A stretch of 64,000 nt of DNA from Victivallales bacterium (lineage in GTDB: Bacteria > Verrucomicrobiota > Lentisphaeria > Oligosphaerales > Oligosphaeraceae), in contig JAFXUD010000047.1 of assembly GCA_017535315.1 (NCBI GenBank), positions 1-64,000 on the forward strand, read 5' to 3'. Made by a program: the position numbers and the translations under genes. Below are positions 17,225-26,037 of the stretch, in pieces (position 1 is the first letter of the stretch; the number at the start of each line of letters is the position of its first letter). The notes beneath the pieces were generated by a model. It saw only the letters and a list, made by a program, of their open reading frames with translations. It was not told where the DNA came from and ran no database searches.

Positions 17225-19021
17225 ATGGATAACGAAGAGCATAATTCAACTGACGGTAAGCCATATAGCGACAAAAGGCGCAACTCCTATGGCAGGCCAG
17301 GCAAAGACGGCAACCAACCACCCCGCTTTGACCGTACAGATTCATCTAGGCGCTTCGGTCACGGCGAGGGAAAAGATAATTATAAACCACGCCGCCGAAA
17401 TGAAGGCTATTCCTCTGATGCCCACTACCGCCATCATGACGATAGCGACTCATCTGGAGAGTTCAAGCTACGAGGCTTTGACCGCTCAACTGAACGCAGG
17501 AGCTTCAGGCGCGATGACGGCAATGGCGATGACTTCAAGCCACGCCGTTTCGAACATTCCGCCGAACGCAGGAGCTTCAGGCGCGATGACGGCAAAAGCG
17601 ATGACTTCAAGCCACGCCGTTTCGAACATTCTGCCGAACGCAAGAGCTTCAGGCCGAATGACGGCAATGGCGATGATTTCAAGCCACGCCGTTTCGAGCG
17701 TTCCGCAGAACGCAGGAGCTTCAGGCGCGATGACGACAATGGCGATGACTTCAAGCCACGCCGTTTCGAGCGTTCCGCAGAACGCAGGAGCTTCAGGCGC
17801 GATGACGACAATGGCGATGACTTCAAGCCACGCCGTTTCGAACGTTCCGCCGAACGCAGGAGCTTCAGGCGCGATGACGGCAATGGCGATGACTTCAAGC
17901 CACGCCGTTTCGAACATTCCGCCGAACGCAGGAGCTTCAGGCGCGACGGCGATGGGTATAGCCGTCAGAACGACACTCGTTTTGGCGAACACAAACGCTT
18001 CGAAGGGAAAAAGGATTTCAGGCACGATTCGAAACCCAATTTTACCGATGAAGATCCTTCTTTGGAGCTGGAAAACGGGGAACAACGGTCCTCCTCATAT
18101 CCAGAGCTTCCCAGGCGTTCAGACCGAAGCGGTTATCGAAAACCACTTGATTCATGGAGAAAAGACTACCGTCCCAATGAAAGAAACAGCACATATGATA
18201 CCCCCCTACCCAAAGACAATGAGGCTATCAACGATGTCGCTGAATCCTTCTCATCGCAGACCGATGGCAAACTCATAGAGAAACCTATTGAGGAACGCCC
18301 TGCGCCAAAGCCCCTTCCATTGCCACAAAACAAGAAGATTGCCTTGTTTGGCGGCTCCTTCGACCCGATTCACAACGGCCATTTGATGATTGCGGAATAC
18401 ATTATCGAACGTGGTCTGGCAGATGAAATACTCTTCATCCCCTCCGCCATCCCACCCCACAAGGAAGGAATGACCGTCGCCACTCCAGAACAACGACTTG
18501 AAATGGTCCGTCTGGCACTGGCAGACAATGAGCATTTCAGCTACTCCGACATGGAATTGCTTAGAGAAGGCAAATCCTATTCCTTCGACACAGTCTCCAT
18601 GCTCCAGAAAATCTATCCAGACTGCCTGCTTTACTTCATCATTGGCATGGACAGCCTGAACCAGCTCCACACCTGGTACCGCGCCACAGAGCTAGTGCAG
18701 CGTGTGAACTTCATTGTTTATCCTCGTCCCGATGTCACCCCGCCTGCATACATCGACCTTTGCGCATCTTTTGGAAATCGCAATGCGCTGCGCCTCTTGC
18801 AGTCCGTTCTTCCCGAACATGAAAAGATTGTGACTAGGCAGCCATCGGAAGTCGCAGGAGAACCCGATACGCAGATTGTCAAGGAGTACAACCTGCCCAG
18901 CAGCAGTCTCTCTTCGACGGAGATTCGAAAGGCCATCAGTCAAGGGCTGGATGTCAAGGAATACCTCCCTGAACTAGTCCTGAATTACATCATCGAAAAC
19001 CATCTTTATCAACAAAACTAA
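17225..19021 (+). CDS. nadD: NadD nicotinate-mononucleotide adenylyltransferase with 368-residue repetitive N-terminal extension
   Basis: The C-terminal 230 residues are a complete NadD, which makes deamido-NAD from NaMN and ATP: KKIALFGGSFDPIHNGHLMIAE (about 369-390), IPPHKEG, DMELLREGKSYSFDT, FIIGMDSLNQLHTW and the C-terminal SSTEIRKAI. The preceding 368 residues are a low-complexity polyampholyte rich in Arg, Asp, Ser and Phe, with seven 24-residue repeats (core SFRRDDGNGDDFKPRRFE). The first ATG has no Shine-Dalgarno sequence, but the frame is open from 17225 into the enzyme and the repeats keep the frame. A separate internal start for NadD is possible but no good one is evident. It is followed by rsfS at the classic spacing. 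The extension looks intrinsically disordered; its function is unknown. Confidence 0.93.
   Translation: MDNEEHNSTDGKPYSDKRRNSYGRPGKDGNQPPRFDRTDSSRRFGHGEGKDNYKPRRRNEGYSSDAHYRHHDDSDSSGEFKLRGFDRSTERRSFRRDDGNGDDFKPRRFEHSAERRSFRRDDGKSDDFKPRRFEHSAERKSFRPNDGNGDDFKPRRFERSAERRSFRRDDDNGDDFKPRRFERSAERRSFRRDDDNGDDFKPRRFERSAERRSFRRDDGNGDDFKPRRFEHSAERRSFRRDGDGYSRQNDTRFGEHKRFEGKKDFRHDSKPNFTDEDPSLELENGEQRSSSYPELPRRSDRSGYRKPLDSWRKDYRPNERNSTYDTPLPKDNEAINDVAESFSSQTDGKLIEKPIEERPAPKPLPLPQNKKIALFGGSFDPIHNGHLMIAEYIIERGLADEILFIPSAIPPHKEGMTVATPEQRLEMVRLALADNEHFSYSDMELLREGKSYSFDTVSMLQKIYPDCLLYFIIGMDSLNQLHTWYRATELVQRVNFIVYPRPDVTPPAYIDLCASFGNRNALRLLQSVLPEHEKIVTRQPSEVAGEPDTQIVKEYNLPSSSLSSTEIRKAISQGLDVKEYLPELVLNYIIENHLYQQN
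17499..17957. repeat. 72-bp tandem coding repeat in nadD
   Basis: Units start at 17499, 17571, 17643, 17715, 17787, 17859 and (partial) 17931, a strict 72-bp period. Each encodes a 24-residue unit with core RRSFRRDDGNGDDFKPRRFE. Several copies are nearly identical at the DNA level, including synonymous sites, suggesting recent amplification or gene conversion. The period keeps long spurious frames open on both strands. Confidence 0.97.
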
Positions 19022-19059
19022 TTAAAGAGGTAATTTCTTAAAAGAAAGGAGAACATACA

Positions 19060-19824
19060 ATGGAAGGACAAAACGATATAGACAACGAAAACACCGCTAT
19101 CGTCGATGAAATCGCCCGTCGATGCGTAAGCATCTGCGAGGAAAAGAAAGCCTCCAATATCTTGCTTTTCGATGTCCGTGAGAACAGTATCCTTGCGGAC
19201 TACTTTCTGGTCTGCTGCGGAAACTCCATGGCGCATGTCCGTGCCCTATCCGAAAACCTCCGCAGAACCCTTATCAATGAAGGGTTCAAACCGAGGGGAC
19301 GCGAGGGAACCCCCGCTAGCCAGTGGATTGTCCTTGACTTCGGCATCATCCTCATCCATATCATGACCCCTGAAATGAGACGCCACTACTGCCTTGAAGA
19401 CCTGTGGGACAAAAGGCTTGTCGTCTATCAGGGAGGCGAGGAAATGCCAGCCACCTCTATCCCCGCCGATGATGACGAGGATTCCACTTATCAGGGACAA
19501 TGGGATGACGACTTCGACGAGGAGGACGAGGAGGATGAGGAGGATGAATGGGATGACGAGGATATTGATGACGAGGAGGACGAAGAGGATTGGGACGAAA
19601 ACGAGGAAGAAAACGAAGACGAGGAAGATGATTGGGACGACGAGGATGACGAGAACAATGACGACGAGGAGGACGATTGGGACGACGATTGGGACGAAGA
19701 CGATGATGATGAAGAAAATCCAAAGCCCAAAAAAGACGGCGGCATAACTCCGAAAGACATCTTCGGCGATGATGATGACGATGACAAGGACGACACCATC
19801 AAAATTCCAGTCAATAAAAAATGA
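19060..19824 (+). CDS. rsfS: Ribosomal silencing factor RsfS with long acidic tail
   Basis: Residues about 12-128 form a RsfS/Iojap domain, which binds ribosomal protein L14 (uL14) and blocks subunit joining under starvation: ASNILLFDVRENSILADYFLVCCGNS, HVRALSENL, then REGTPASQWIVLDFGIILIHIMTPEMRRHYCLEDLW. The C-terminal 115 residues are almost entirely Asp/Glu (with regularly placed Trp in DDW-type units), then a short Lys-rich end. Typical RsfS is about 110-130 residues. AAGGAG lies 8 nt before the ATG; the gene is 38 nt after nadD, the usual nadD-rsfS pair. The acidic tail may mimic nucleic acid or bind basic ribosomal proteins; this is inference. Confidence 0.94.
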   Translation: MEGQNDIDNENTAIVDEIARRCVSICEEKKASNILLFDVRENSILADYFLVCCGNSMAHVRALSENLRRTLINEGFKPRGREGTPASQWIVLDFGIILIHIMTPEMRRHYCLEDLWDKRLVVYQGGEEMPATSIPADDDEDSTYQGQWDDDFDEEDEEDEEDEWDDEDIDDEEDEEDWDENEEENEDEEDDWDDEDDENNDDEEDDWDDDWDEDDDDEENPKPKKDGGITPKDIFGDDDDDDKDDTIKIPVNKK

Positions 19825-20475
19825 ACGCTATGTCCCCCAAGGTTAGTTTGCTGAAGTCGCGAAGCGGCAACGCACGAAGTGCTCGACTATGCGTAACCAT
19901 TGGCAAGCACCCGTAAGGGCGCACAGCCTGCAGAAGTCATGTCCCACAAGATCCTGCGCCCGCAAGGGCGCAACAAAAAACATTGCAGTTAACTACCTTC
20001 TTGGGAAACAGAGCAAAAAAGAAGGGAATTATGTACTTTAGTTGCCGATTAGACTTCACCCACAAAGAAGAGCCGCGACAGCGGCGGTAAGAGCATAGCC
20101 GTGGGTGAAGCGAAGCCGCGACAGCGGCGGTAAGAGCATAGCCGTGGGTGAAGCGAAGCCGCGACAGCGGCGGTAAGAGCATAGCCGTGGGTGAAGCGAA
20201 GCCGCGTCAGCGGCGAAGCGAAACCCACGGTCAGATAACCACCCCGATCCCTGTGCGCCGTACCGCGTAGCGCAGCGAAGCGGCACGGCGCATCTTGACC
20301 ATCGACCAGTGAGGGATAATGACATCAGGAAACTCAAGCTTATAATTCCCAAAAGAAACTGTTTTTCTAGATTCATCTCTGCTATTTTCCCCATATTGAG
20401 TTGAAAACAACAGATTATATGTTATATTGATAGAGAAATAATAATTCACAATTGTTGTTCAATGGAGATAACACT
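19825..20475. repeat. Intergenic structured repeat region with 43-bp tandem array
   Basis: This 650-bp gap holds no credible gene. At 20071, 20114, 20157 and 20200 a 43-bp unit repeats (AGCCGCGACAGCGGCGGTAA, then GAGCATAGCCGTGGGTGAAGCG). Each has a hairpin GCCGC-GACA-GCGGC; the fourth copy has GTCA in the loop. CCGTGGGT in the units can pair with ACCCACGG at 20222-20229. A further hairpin, GCGCCGT...ACGGCGC, lies at about 20255-20291. The same family, with the same hairpin order, is arrayed at 40222-40699. Upstream, 19860-19975 has further inverted GC-rich words (CGAAGCGGCAACG, CCGTAAGGGCG, CGCAAGGGCG). The rpmA promoter presumably lies in the AT-rich part after 20330. Confidence 0.85.
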
Positions 20476-20739
20476 ATGGCACACAAGAAAGGTCAGTCAT
20501 CAAGTCGTAATGGTCGTGACAGCAATCCGAAATACCGTGGCGTAAAAGCCTACGGCGGCGAGTTTGTCACCGCTGGAAGTATCATCCTCCGCCAATGCGG
20601 CACCAAGTTCCATCCTGGCAAAAATGCTGGCATGGGACGTGATTTCACCATCTTCGCGCTGATTGACGGCATTGTTGAGTTCGTCAAGGAAAGCCGCAAG
20701 ATCAATATCCTGCCCACGGAAGAAAAAGCAGAAGCGTAA
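20476..20739 (+). CDS. rpmA: 50S ribosomal protein L27 (bL27)
   Basis: bL27 of the large ribosomal subunit, located near the peptidyl-transferase centre. The conserved start [23 protein letters not shown] and [29 protein letters not shown] are visible. The ATG at 20476 (GGAG 8 nt upstream) gives the canonical MAHKKG N-terminus of 87 residues; an upstream in-frame ATG at 20452 is not needed. The usual partner rplU is not upstream; a structured repeat array lies there instead, so rpmA appears monocistronic with its own terminator. Confidence 0.97.
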   Translation: MAHKKGQSSSRNGRDSNPKYRGVKAYGGEFVTAGSIILRQCGTKFHPGKNAGMGRDFTIFALIDGIVEFVKESRKINILPTEEKAEA

Positions 20740-20774
20740 TCGCAAGCTTTTTACGTGACAAACGACGCATACAG

Positions 20775-20808
20775 AAAGGAAGCCCCATACGGCGGCTTCC
20801 TTTTTTAT
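20775..20808 (+). terminator. Rho-independent terminator of rpmA
   Basis: A 10-bp perfect stem AAAGGAAGCC / GGCTTCCTTT with a 9-nt loop runs into a T-rich tract. It lies 36 nt after the rpmA stop and before the nuclease gene. Confidence 0.92.
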
Positions 20809-20872
20809 TTCAAGAGGCTTGAAACAGAGCACAAGATAATATCCTACTGGCGATGACATCGGGAGAATAAAA

Positions 20873-21829
20873 ATGCCATCGAGGCGCAAACGACAAGGGA
20901 AACAGAAAAAAAGAAGCTTCCTGAAGAGATGGCTCTTTCTGCTTCTTTTTCTTGTCATTCTCCTTGCAGGCCTGTACTGGTATGTGCAACAACCACTCGC
21001 CAGTTGGAATGAGCTCAAACGCATCCTTCACGCCTATCTCTCCCATGGACGTGATATCAGCATTTCTGAAACAACTGGCGATATCTATCACCTTTATTAT
21101 GGAAGTGCTGTATCAAGCAGCTACACGCCCGATGATTCCTCTTCTGTTTTCGGAGGCATCCCCACAAGAACCAATGGCACCTCCCTCCAGCTCCTTGTCA
21201 ACACTGGCTACTGTGTGGGTTATGATGAATTGATGCGCCTCCCCGCATGGGCTGCATACAGGCTCTTTGATGTCCCCTCGCCTGTCCTCCCTGAACGTCC
21301 AACCGCCTTTCTCCCTGATTTACGTACTGCAAAACCTGTTCATTCGGAGGAATATACAGGAAGCGGATTTGACCGGGGACACCTGGCACCAAACTTCTCC
21401 ATCGCACGCTGCTATGGAGAGGAAGCACAGCATGACACATTCCTGCTTTCCAACGTCATCCCCCAACGACACACTCTGAATGCTGGTCCATGGAAGGCGT
21501 TGGAATTGAGGGAAGCCACCAATTACACAGGACGATTTGAAAAAATATGGGTTATGGCGGGGCCTGTTTTCGGTGACGAAATCCACTGCCTCCCATCAGG
21601 CATTCCCATTCCCGAACAGCTTTTCAAAATCATCGTGCAAATGCGAAACGGAAATATACGCATTCTTGCTTTCATGATGCCACAAGACTGCCCAGAAGAA
21701 AAGGATTTTCAAAAATACCTGTGCAGTGTAGATGAGATTGAAACGAAAACCAGTCTGGACTTCTTCCCTGAATTGACCTGGGAAGAACAGAATGCCCTCG
21801 AATCCAAACCCGCACCCTCCATTTGGTAA
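20873..21829 (+). CDS. Membrane-anchored DNA/RNA non-specific endonuclease (NUC1 family)
   Basis: A beta-beta-alpha-metal nuclease of the Serratia nuclease/EndoG type. The signature GFDRGHLAPN (catalytic His in DRGH, about residue 168) and SNVIPQRHTLNAGPWKALE, which supplies the metal-binding Asn, are intact. The N-terminus is very basic (RRKRQGKQKKR) and followed by one hydrophobic helix (about 18-36), so the catalytic domain should lie outside the cytoplasmic membrane. GGGAG 7 nt before the ATG. Its 3' end is close to the HD-domain gene. Likely roles are nucleic acid scavenging or degradation of external DNA; no immunity gene is recognisable next to it. Confidence 0.9.
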   Translation: MPSRRKRQGKQKKRSFLKRWLFLLLFLVILLAGLYWYVQQPLASWNELKRILHAYLSHGRDISISETTGDIYHLYYGSAVSSSYTPDDSSSVFGGIPTRTNGTSLQLLVNTGYCVGYDELMRLPAWAAYRLFDVPSPVLPERPTAFLPDLRTAKPVHSEEYTGSGFDRGHLAPNFSIARCYGEEAQHDTFLLSNVIPQRHTLNAGPWKALELREATNYTGRFEKIWVMAGPVFGDEIHCLPSGIPIPEQLFKIIVQMRNGNIRILAFMMPQDCPEEKDFQKYLCSVDEIETKTSLDFFPELTWEEQNALESKPAPSIW

Positions 21830-21848
21830 CCCTCCATTGATAACCGCT

Positions 21849-23081
21849 ATGAACAACTCCCTCAACAACGGACTTCTCAATCTGATTTATGACGCCGCCA
21901 GCATCAGACGCTGGAACGACCAAATCAATCCCATGGATTTTACGGAACTGGACAAGCAGGCGCATAAAATGATTATCGCTTACGTCTTGGCCAAATTCGA
22001 GGAGGAGATCGACCCGCGTAAAATCAATTGGACATTCCTCATCGAAGGCGGCATCTTCGAAATGCTTCACCGCATCCTGTTGACCGACATCAAGCCGCCA
22101 GTCTTCCACAAGATGATGGCCGAAAAAGGTCCTGAGCTGAATAAATGGGTTCTGGAAAGGCTTTACACTGAAACCTCCCTGGTAGCAGGAGGTTTTCTGG
22201 AGCGAATGACACGCCATTTCAACGACCCAGATTACGCCCGATTTGAAAAGCGCCTCCTCAAGGCAGCACATTTTCTGGCAACCCAATGGGAGTTCAACAT
22301 TCTCTACAAAATGTGCCCCTTCATCAATGGAATCGAGCAGATTCGACAGGAGATTGAGGACCAAATTGAAGACCACTACGACCTGCTCGGCGTGCAGAAA
22401 ATCTCCCTTAAGCGCAAGACGGCGGGCTTTGTCGATCTTTGCGGGCAACTCCGCTTCCAGAAACGCTGGTCACAGTCCCCTCGCATTCCCCCCACCTCCG
22501 TGCTAGGGCACATGCTGGTCGTCGCCATCCTCACCTACCTCTCCCTCAAACAGGCGGAAGTATCCGAAAGCCGCGTCATCTACGGCTTCCTAGGCGCGCT
22601 TTTCCATGATTTGCCCGAGGTGCTCACACGCGACATCACCTCTCCCATCAAGGCAGCCGTGTCGGGACTCGATGACATCATCAAGGAATATGAAAAGAAA
22701 CAGATGGAAGATAGGCTGTTACCCCTCCTCCCCAACGCCTGGCACGGGGATATCCAGTATTTCACGGAAAACGAGTTCGCCAACCGCGCCATTGTGAACG
22801 GAAAGCCCGTCACAGGCCTCTCCTTCAATGAGCTGACGCTCAAATATGACCGCATGGAATACAAGCCCGTTGACGGTGAAATCATCCGTTGCTGCGACCA
22901 CCTTGCGGCCTTCATCGAGGCAACTCTATCCATCCGCCACGGCATCCGATCCAAGTACCTCACAGAAGGCGTGGAAAGGCTGTTCAATATCTACAAGGCA
23001 AAGGCCCCCATCGCGGGAAAAGTCGATTTCGCGACTATTTTCAGGGAATTCCTCCCCGAAGAATACAAATATGTGATGTGA
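21849..23081 (+). CDS. HD-domain phosphohydrolase-like protein
   Basis: A 410-residue cytosolic protein with an HD metal-binding pattern in its second half: His in VLGHMLVVAILTYL, the HD pair in GALFHDLPEVLTRDI (about residue 256) and a later Asp in RCCDHLAAFIEA. The layout resembles YfbR-like or related HD hydrolases that act on nucleotides, but the long N-terminal half (ending with DHYDLLGVQ) is not one I recognise. The ATG at 21849 avoids overlapping the nuclease gene; an ATG at 21792 would overlap it by 38 bp and adds a Pro/Asn-rich leader. Neither has a strong ribosome binding site, suggesting coupling to the upstream gene. Confidence 0.8.
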   Translation: MNNSLNNGLLNLIYDAASIRRWNDQINPMDFTELDKQAHKMIIAYVLAKFEEEIDPRKINWTFLIEGGIFEMLHRILLTDIKPPVFHKMMAEKGPELNKWVLERLYTETSLVAGGFLERMTRHFNDPDYARFEKRLLKAAHFLATQWEFNILYKMCPFINGIEQIRQEIEDQIEDHYDLLGVQKISLKRKTAGFVDLCGQLRFQKRWSQSPRIPPTSVLGHMLVVAILTYLSLKQAEVSESRVIYGFLGALFHDLPEVLTRDITSPIKAAVSGLDDIIKEYEKKQMEDRLLPLLPNAWHGDIQYFTENEFANRAIVNGKPVTGLSFNELTLKYDRMEYKPVDGEIIRCCDHLAAFIEATLSIRHGIRSKYLTEGVERLFNIYKAKAPIAGKVDFATIFREFLPEEYKYVM

Positions 23082-23109
23082 CACTCCAACCAAACAAAGG
23101 AACAAAACA

Positions 23110-24399
23110 ATGTGCAAGTACGGCAAAGGCGACACCACCTGGTTCACGCACGACAGATTCGGAATGTTCATTCACTGGGGGCTCTACTCGATGCTCGCAC
23201 GTGGTGAATGGATCCGCCACCATGAGCAAATCTCCAACGAGGAGTACCAGAAGTACTTCGACCTCTTCAACCCCGACATGTTCAACCCGCGCGAATGGGC
23301 GAAAGCCGCGCGCGAAGCAGGCATGAAATACTTCGTCATTACTTCTAAACACCATGAGGGCTTCTGCCTATGGGACACCAAATACACCGACTACAAGGCC
23401 ACCAACACCCCTGCCAAGCGCGACCTGATCCGTGAGGTCGTCGATGCCTTCCGCGCTGAAGGTCTGCGCATCGGCTTCTACTACTCGCTGCTCGACTGGC
23501 ACCACCCCCAGTTCACCCTCGATCGCATTCACCCCATGCGTGACCGCACCACGCCCGAAGAATTCAACAAGGGACGCAGCATGAAACGCTATGCCAAGTA
23601 CATGCGCGACCAGGTCACGGAGCTCCTGACCAACTACGGCAAAATTGATATCATGTGGTTCGACTTCAGCTATCCTGGCCCCAACGGCAAGGGACGCGAC
23701 GACTGGGAATCCGAAAAGCTCGTCAAGCTCGTGCGCAAGCTACAGCCCGATATCATCATCGACAATCGTCTCGACCTGCCAGGCTCTGGCGACATCGTCA
23801 CCCCCGAACAATACACCCCCGACAAGGGGATGGTCGATGAAAACGGCAATCCCGTCGTCTGGGAAGGCTGCCAGACCTTCTCAGGCTCCTGGGGATACCA
23901 TCGCGATCAAACCAGTTGGAAGTCCCCCAAAATGTGCATCGAATTGTTGATTAATCACGTTTCGCGCGGCGGCAACCTGCTGATGAACGTCGGTCCCACC
24001 TCCCGCGGCTACCTAGACCAGAGGGCCATGGATCGCCTCCAGGCCTTCGCCAACTGGATGAAGTACAACTCCCGTTCTATCTACGGCTGCGGCCAGGCCC
24101 CCGCCGAATTCGTCGCACCTGCCGACTGCCGCTACACCTACAACCCCGAGACCAAGCGCCTCTACCTCCACTTCTTCACCTGGCCCTTCAAGCACGTCCA
24201 CCTAGCCGACATGGCCGACAAGGTCCAATACGCCCAGCTCCTCTGCGATGGCAGCGAAATCAAAATCAGGACACGTAGCAGCGCCATCCACACTGGCCTC
24301 AACAGCGTCTCCCCCGAAAACGCCCTGACCCTCGACCTCCCCATCCTCCTCCCGCAGTCCGCAGGCGAGGTCCCCGTCATCGAGCTCGTTCTCAAGTAA
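23110..24399 (+). CDS. GH29 alpha-L-fucosidase
   Basis: A retaining alpha-L-fucosidase-type enzyme of 429 residues. The N-terminus WFTHDRFGMFIHWGLYSML, then KYFVITSKHHEGFCLWDT, RIGFYYSLLDWHHPQF and the nucleophile segment IDIMWFDFSYPG (Asp185) follow the family order. GSWGYH and LLINHVSRGGNLLMNVGPTSRG are also typical. No signal peptide, so it acts in the cytoplasm on imported fucosylated oligosaccharides. AAGGAAC lies 6 nt before the ATG. The short C-terminal beta domain (about 340-429) is complete. A perfect hairpin follows at 24482. Specificity for a particular linkage is not deducible. Confidence 0.94.
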   Translation: MCKYGKGDTTWFTHDRFGMFIHWGLYSMLARGEWIRHHEQISNEEYQKYFDLFNPDMFNPREWAKAAREAGMKYFVITSKHHEGFCLWDTKYTDYKATNTPAKRDLIREVVDAFRAEGLRIGFYYSLLDWHHPQFTLDRIHPMRDRTTPEEFNKGRSMKRYAKYMRDQVTELLTNYGKIDIMWFDFSYPGPNGKGRDDWESEKLVKLVRKLQPDIIIDNRLDLPGSGDIVTPEQYTPDKGMVDENGNPVVWEGCQTFSGSWGYHRDQTSWKSPKMCIELLINHVSRGGNLLMNVGPTSRGYLDQRAMDRLQAFANWMKYNSRSIYGCGQAPAEFVAPADCRYTYNPETKRLYLHFFTWPFKHVHLADMADKVQYAQLLCDGSEIKIRTRSSAIHTGLNSVSPENALTLDLPILLPQSAGEVPVIELVLK

Positions 24400-24414
24400 C
24401 CCCACTCCAGGGGG

Positions 24415-24470
24415 CCAGCGTCTCACAGACAACGGACGCTGGACAACGGACGCTGGACAACCACGTCCCA
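24415..24470. repeat. 14-bp tandem repeat with hairpin potential
   Basis: ACAACGGACGCTGG occurs twice head to tail (24429-24456) with a third partial copy, and CCAGCGTC at about 24416 can pair with GACGCTGG in either copy. It lies between the GH29 stop and the terminator. Confidence 0.7.
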
Positions 24471-24481
24471 CGTCCAAAAGC

Positions 24482-24517
24482 AATAAGGCCGCCGTGAATT
24501 ATCACGGCGGCCTTATT
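24482..24517. terminator. Perfect 16-bp hairpin, probable bidirectional terminator
   Basis: AATAAGGCCGCCGTGA (24482-24497) pairs perfectly with TCACGGCGGCCTTATT (24502-24517) around an ATTA loop. It sits between the convergent GH29 and first pseudopilin genes; the stem ends give an A/T-rich flank on each strand. Confidence 0.85.
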
Positions 24518-24547
24518 GCATAATATTCTGCGGAGCGATGGTAACCA

Positions 24548-25231
24548 TTACGGATTGCTTCCCTTGTAGGCGGGATGCCAGAAAATGCTATCATTCTTCC
24601 AGGTTGGCACGCCTTCTCTTGACATCAAATCAACATGCCCATCGCCGTATCCAATCATAGCCCTGCCCCCATGACGCGCCTCCATCTCCGAACCATTGAC
24701 GGCATACGGACTAGAAGTTGCGGGGTCATTGTCCATCGTATAACTGTCGCCTTGGGTGGAATCGCATTCGCAGAAGAGGCAAAAAGAGCTTGGACGGACA
24801 AACTGGACGTTCGAATACCCCTTGTCTCCACCAAGATGGCGGATTTTGGCATTCATAGCATAATCCTGTTTCCCATAATAGTTGCCCGTCCATTGGAAGG
24901 TGGTCGAAGGGCAGTCGAAGGTCCGCAAATCCCCACCAGCGTGGTTGAAAATAGCGATATGCCAAAGCAGCGCTATATCATCGCCTGCCTTAACAGAACC
25001 ATTGGGACAGGTGTAGGCACCACTATAATAGATGTAGCAAATTAGCATGTTGTCATAATCATCTGAATACAGTTGCTGCCCAAGCAGAATCTGCTTCATA
25101 TTGGTCGTGCAGGAGATAGTGCGCGCCTTCTCGCGAGCCTTCGCCAACGCAGGCAGCAGCATCGCCGCCAGAATTGCGATGATGGCAATCACAACCAACA
25201 GCTCAATCAAGGTGAAACGTTTTTGCTTCAT
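24548..25231 (-). CDS. Pseudopilin-like protein, prepilin N-terminus with H-x9-DG C-terminus
   Basis: A type II secretion pseudopilin-like protein of the kind abundant in Lentisphaerae, Verrucomicrobia and Planctomycetes. Basic leader MKQKR, then [20 protein letters not shown], the prepilin peptidase and methylation site (cleavage before Phe) and the hydrophobic helix, followed by [11 protein letters not shown]. The C-terminal region has the H-x9-DG pattern ([17 protein letters not shown]). 227 residues. Last of four paralogues in a minus-strand array; its 5' leader (TGTTCTCCGTGTG) is nearly the same as that of the next copy. The body differs strongly, so each may carry a different exposed domain. 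Function unknown. Confidence 0.9.
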   Translation of the reverse strand: MKQKRFTLIELLVVIAIIAILAAMLLPALAKAREKARTISCTTNMKQILLGQQLYSDDYDNMLICYIYYSGAYTCPNGSVKAGDDIALLWHIAIFNHAGGDLRTFDCPSTTFQWTGNYYGKQDYAMNAKIRHLGGDKGYSNVQFVRPSSFCLFCECDSTQGDSYTMDNDPATSSPYAVNGSEMEARHGGRAMIGYGDGHVDLMSREGVPTWKNDSIFWHPAYKGSNP

Positions 25232-25279
25232 TAGGGTGTTCTCCGTGTGCTTGTTATCCCTTACTGGTTATCGATTAAC

Positions 25280-25981
25280 CTACTTTCCAGCGGCGTAGTA
25301 TGCCCAGAAGCGAGCTGCCACGGAGCCTTCGGCCTTGTTGGGGTCCTTATAGAACTCCAGCTTGTATGCCTGGGCATGGCCATCCAAATGGACTGCAACA
25401 GAACCACCGTTGTGATGGTCGGCCACATGACCGTAGTTCGTGGTTCCGCTCACAGGCCAGTAGGAGGATGTGTACAACTGGGGGCAATAAACATACCCCT
25501 TGTTGGCGGTTGCCATATTGCTGCAGGTCACGTAGAAAGTCTGAGACGGGGTCTTGTGTGCGTTCAGGGGAGCGCGCGGCAAACTGCCGCTTCGGTCTGT
25601 ACGGTAAGGCATGCCATATGAATCGCCGCCGTGGCAGATGCCATAGCCAACGTTCGTGTTGACATTTACGGTGGAGGGGCACTGGTAGGGCTTCGTGTCG
25701 TTAATATATGGATACATATACGAATACCACATTGTATTTTTGAAATAATTGACGCCAGTGGGGGCGTTCAGACCAGTGTATGAAGCGAAAATCAGGCTGT
25801 CTTGATTGTCGGACGTGTACATGTTCAATGCCAACCCCATCTGCTTCAGGTTGCTGGTGCAGGAAATCTGGCGTGCCTTCTCACGCGCCTTCGCCAATGC
25901 AGGCAGCAGCATCGCCGCCAGAATTGCAATGATGGCAATCACAACCAGCAGTTCAATCAAGGTAAAACGTTTTTGCTTCAT
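25280..25981 (-). CDS. Pseudopilin-like protein (paralogue 2)
   Basis: Same architecture as its neighbours: MKQKR leader, [20 protein letters not shown], then [27 protein letters not shown]. The C-terminus has [19 protein letters not shown] (H-x9-DG) and ends [18 protein letters not shown]. 233 residues. It is closest to the gene at 26038-26754; the two share nearly identical first 60 residues and last 100, indicating recent duplication, while a middle segment (about 60-85) differs. Conserved Cys residues may form disulfides outside the cell. Confidence 0.92.
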   Translation of the reverse strand: MKQKRFTLIELLVVIAIIAILAAMLLPALAKAREKARQISCTSNLKQMGLALNMYTSDNQDSLIFASYTGLNAPTGVNYFKNTMWYSYMYPYINDTKPYQCPSTVNVNTNVGYGICHGGDSYGMPYRTDRSGSLPRAPLNAHKTPSQTFYVTCSNMATANKGYVYCPQLYTSSYWPVSGTTNYGHVADHHNGGSVAVHLDGHAQAYKLEFYKDPNKAEGSVAARFWAYYAAGK

Positions 25982-26037
25982 TATGATGTTCTCCGTGTGG
26001 TTGTTATCGTTTTTATCGCTTCTGGTTATCTCACAGC

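Noticed and set aside
17148-18278. Long plus-strand ORF in another frame over the nadD repeats, and a 199-residue minus-strand ORF at 17486-18085
   Set aside because: Open only because the 72-bp repeat is a multiple of three; no family features, and the nadD frame is continuous with a complete enzyme.
19491-19814. Minus-strand ORF made almost only of serines
   Set aside because: Antisense of the Asp/Glu-rich tail of rsfS.
20071-20229. Possible CRISPR array (43-bp periodic units)
   Set aside because: Units are identical throughout with no unique spacers, no cas genes are present, and the hairpin plan matches the 40-kb array.
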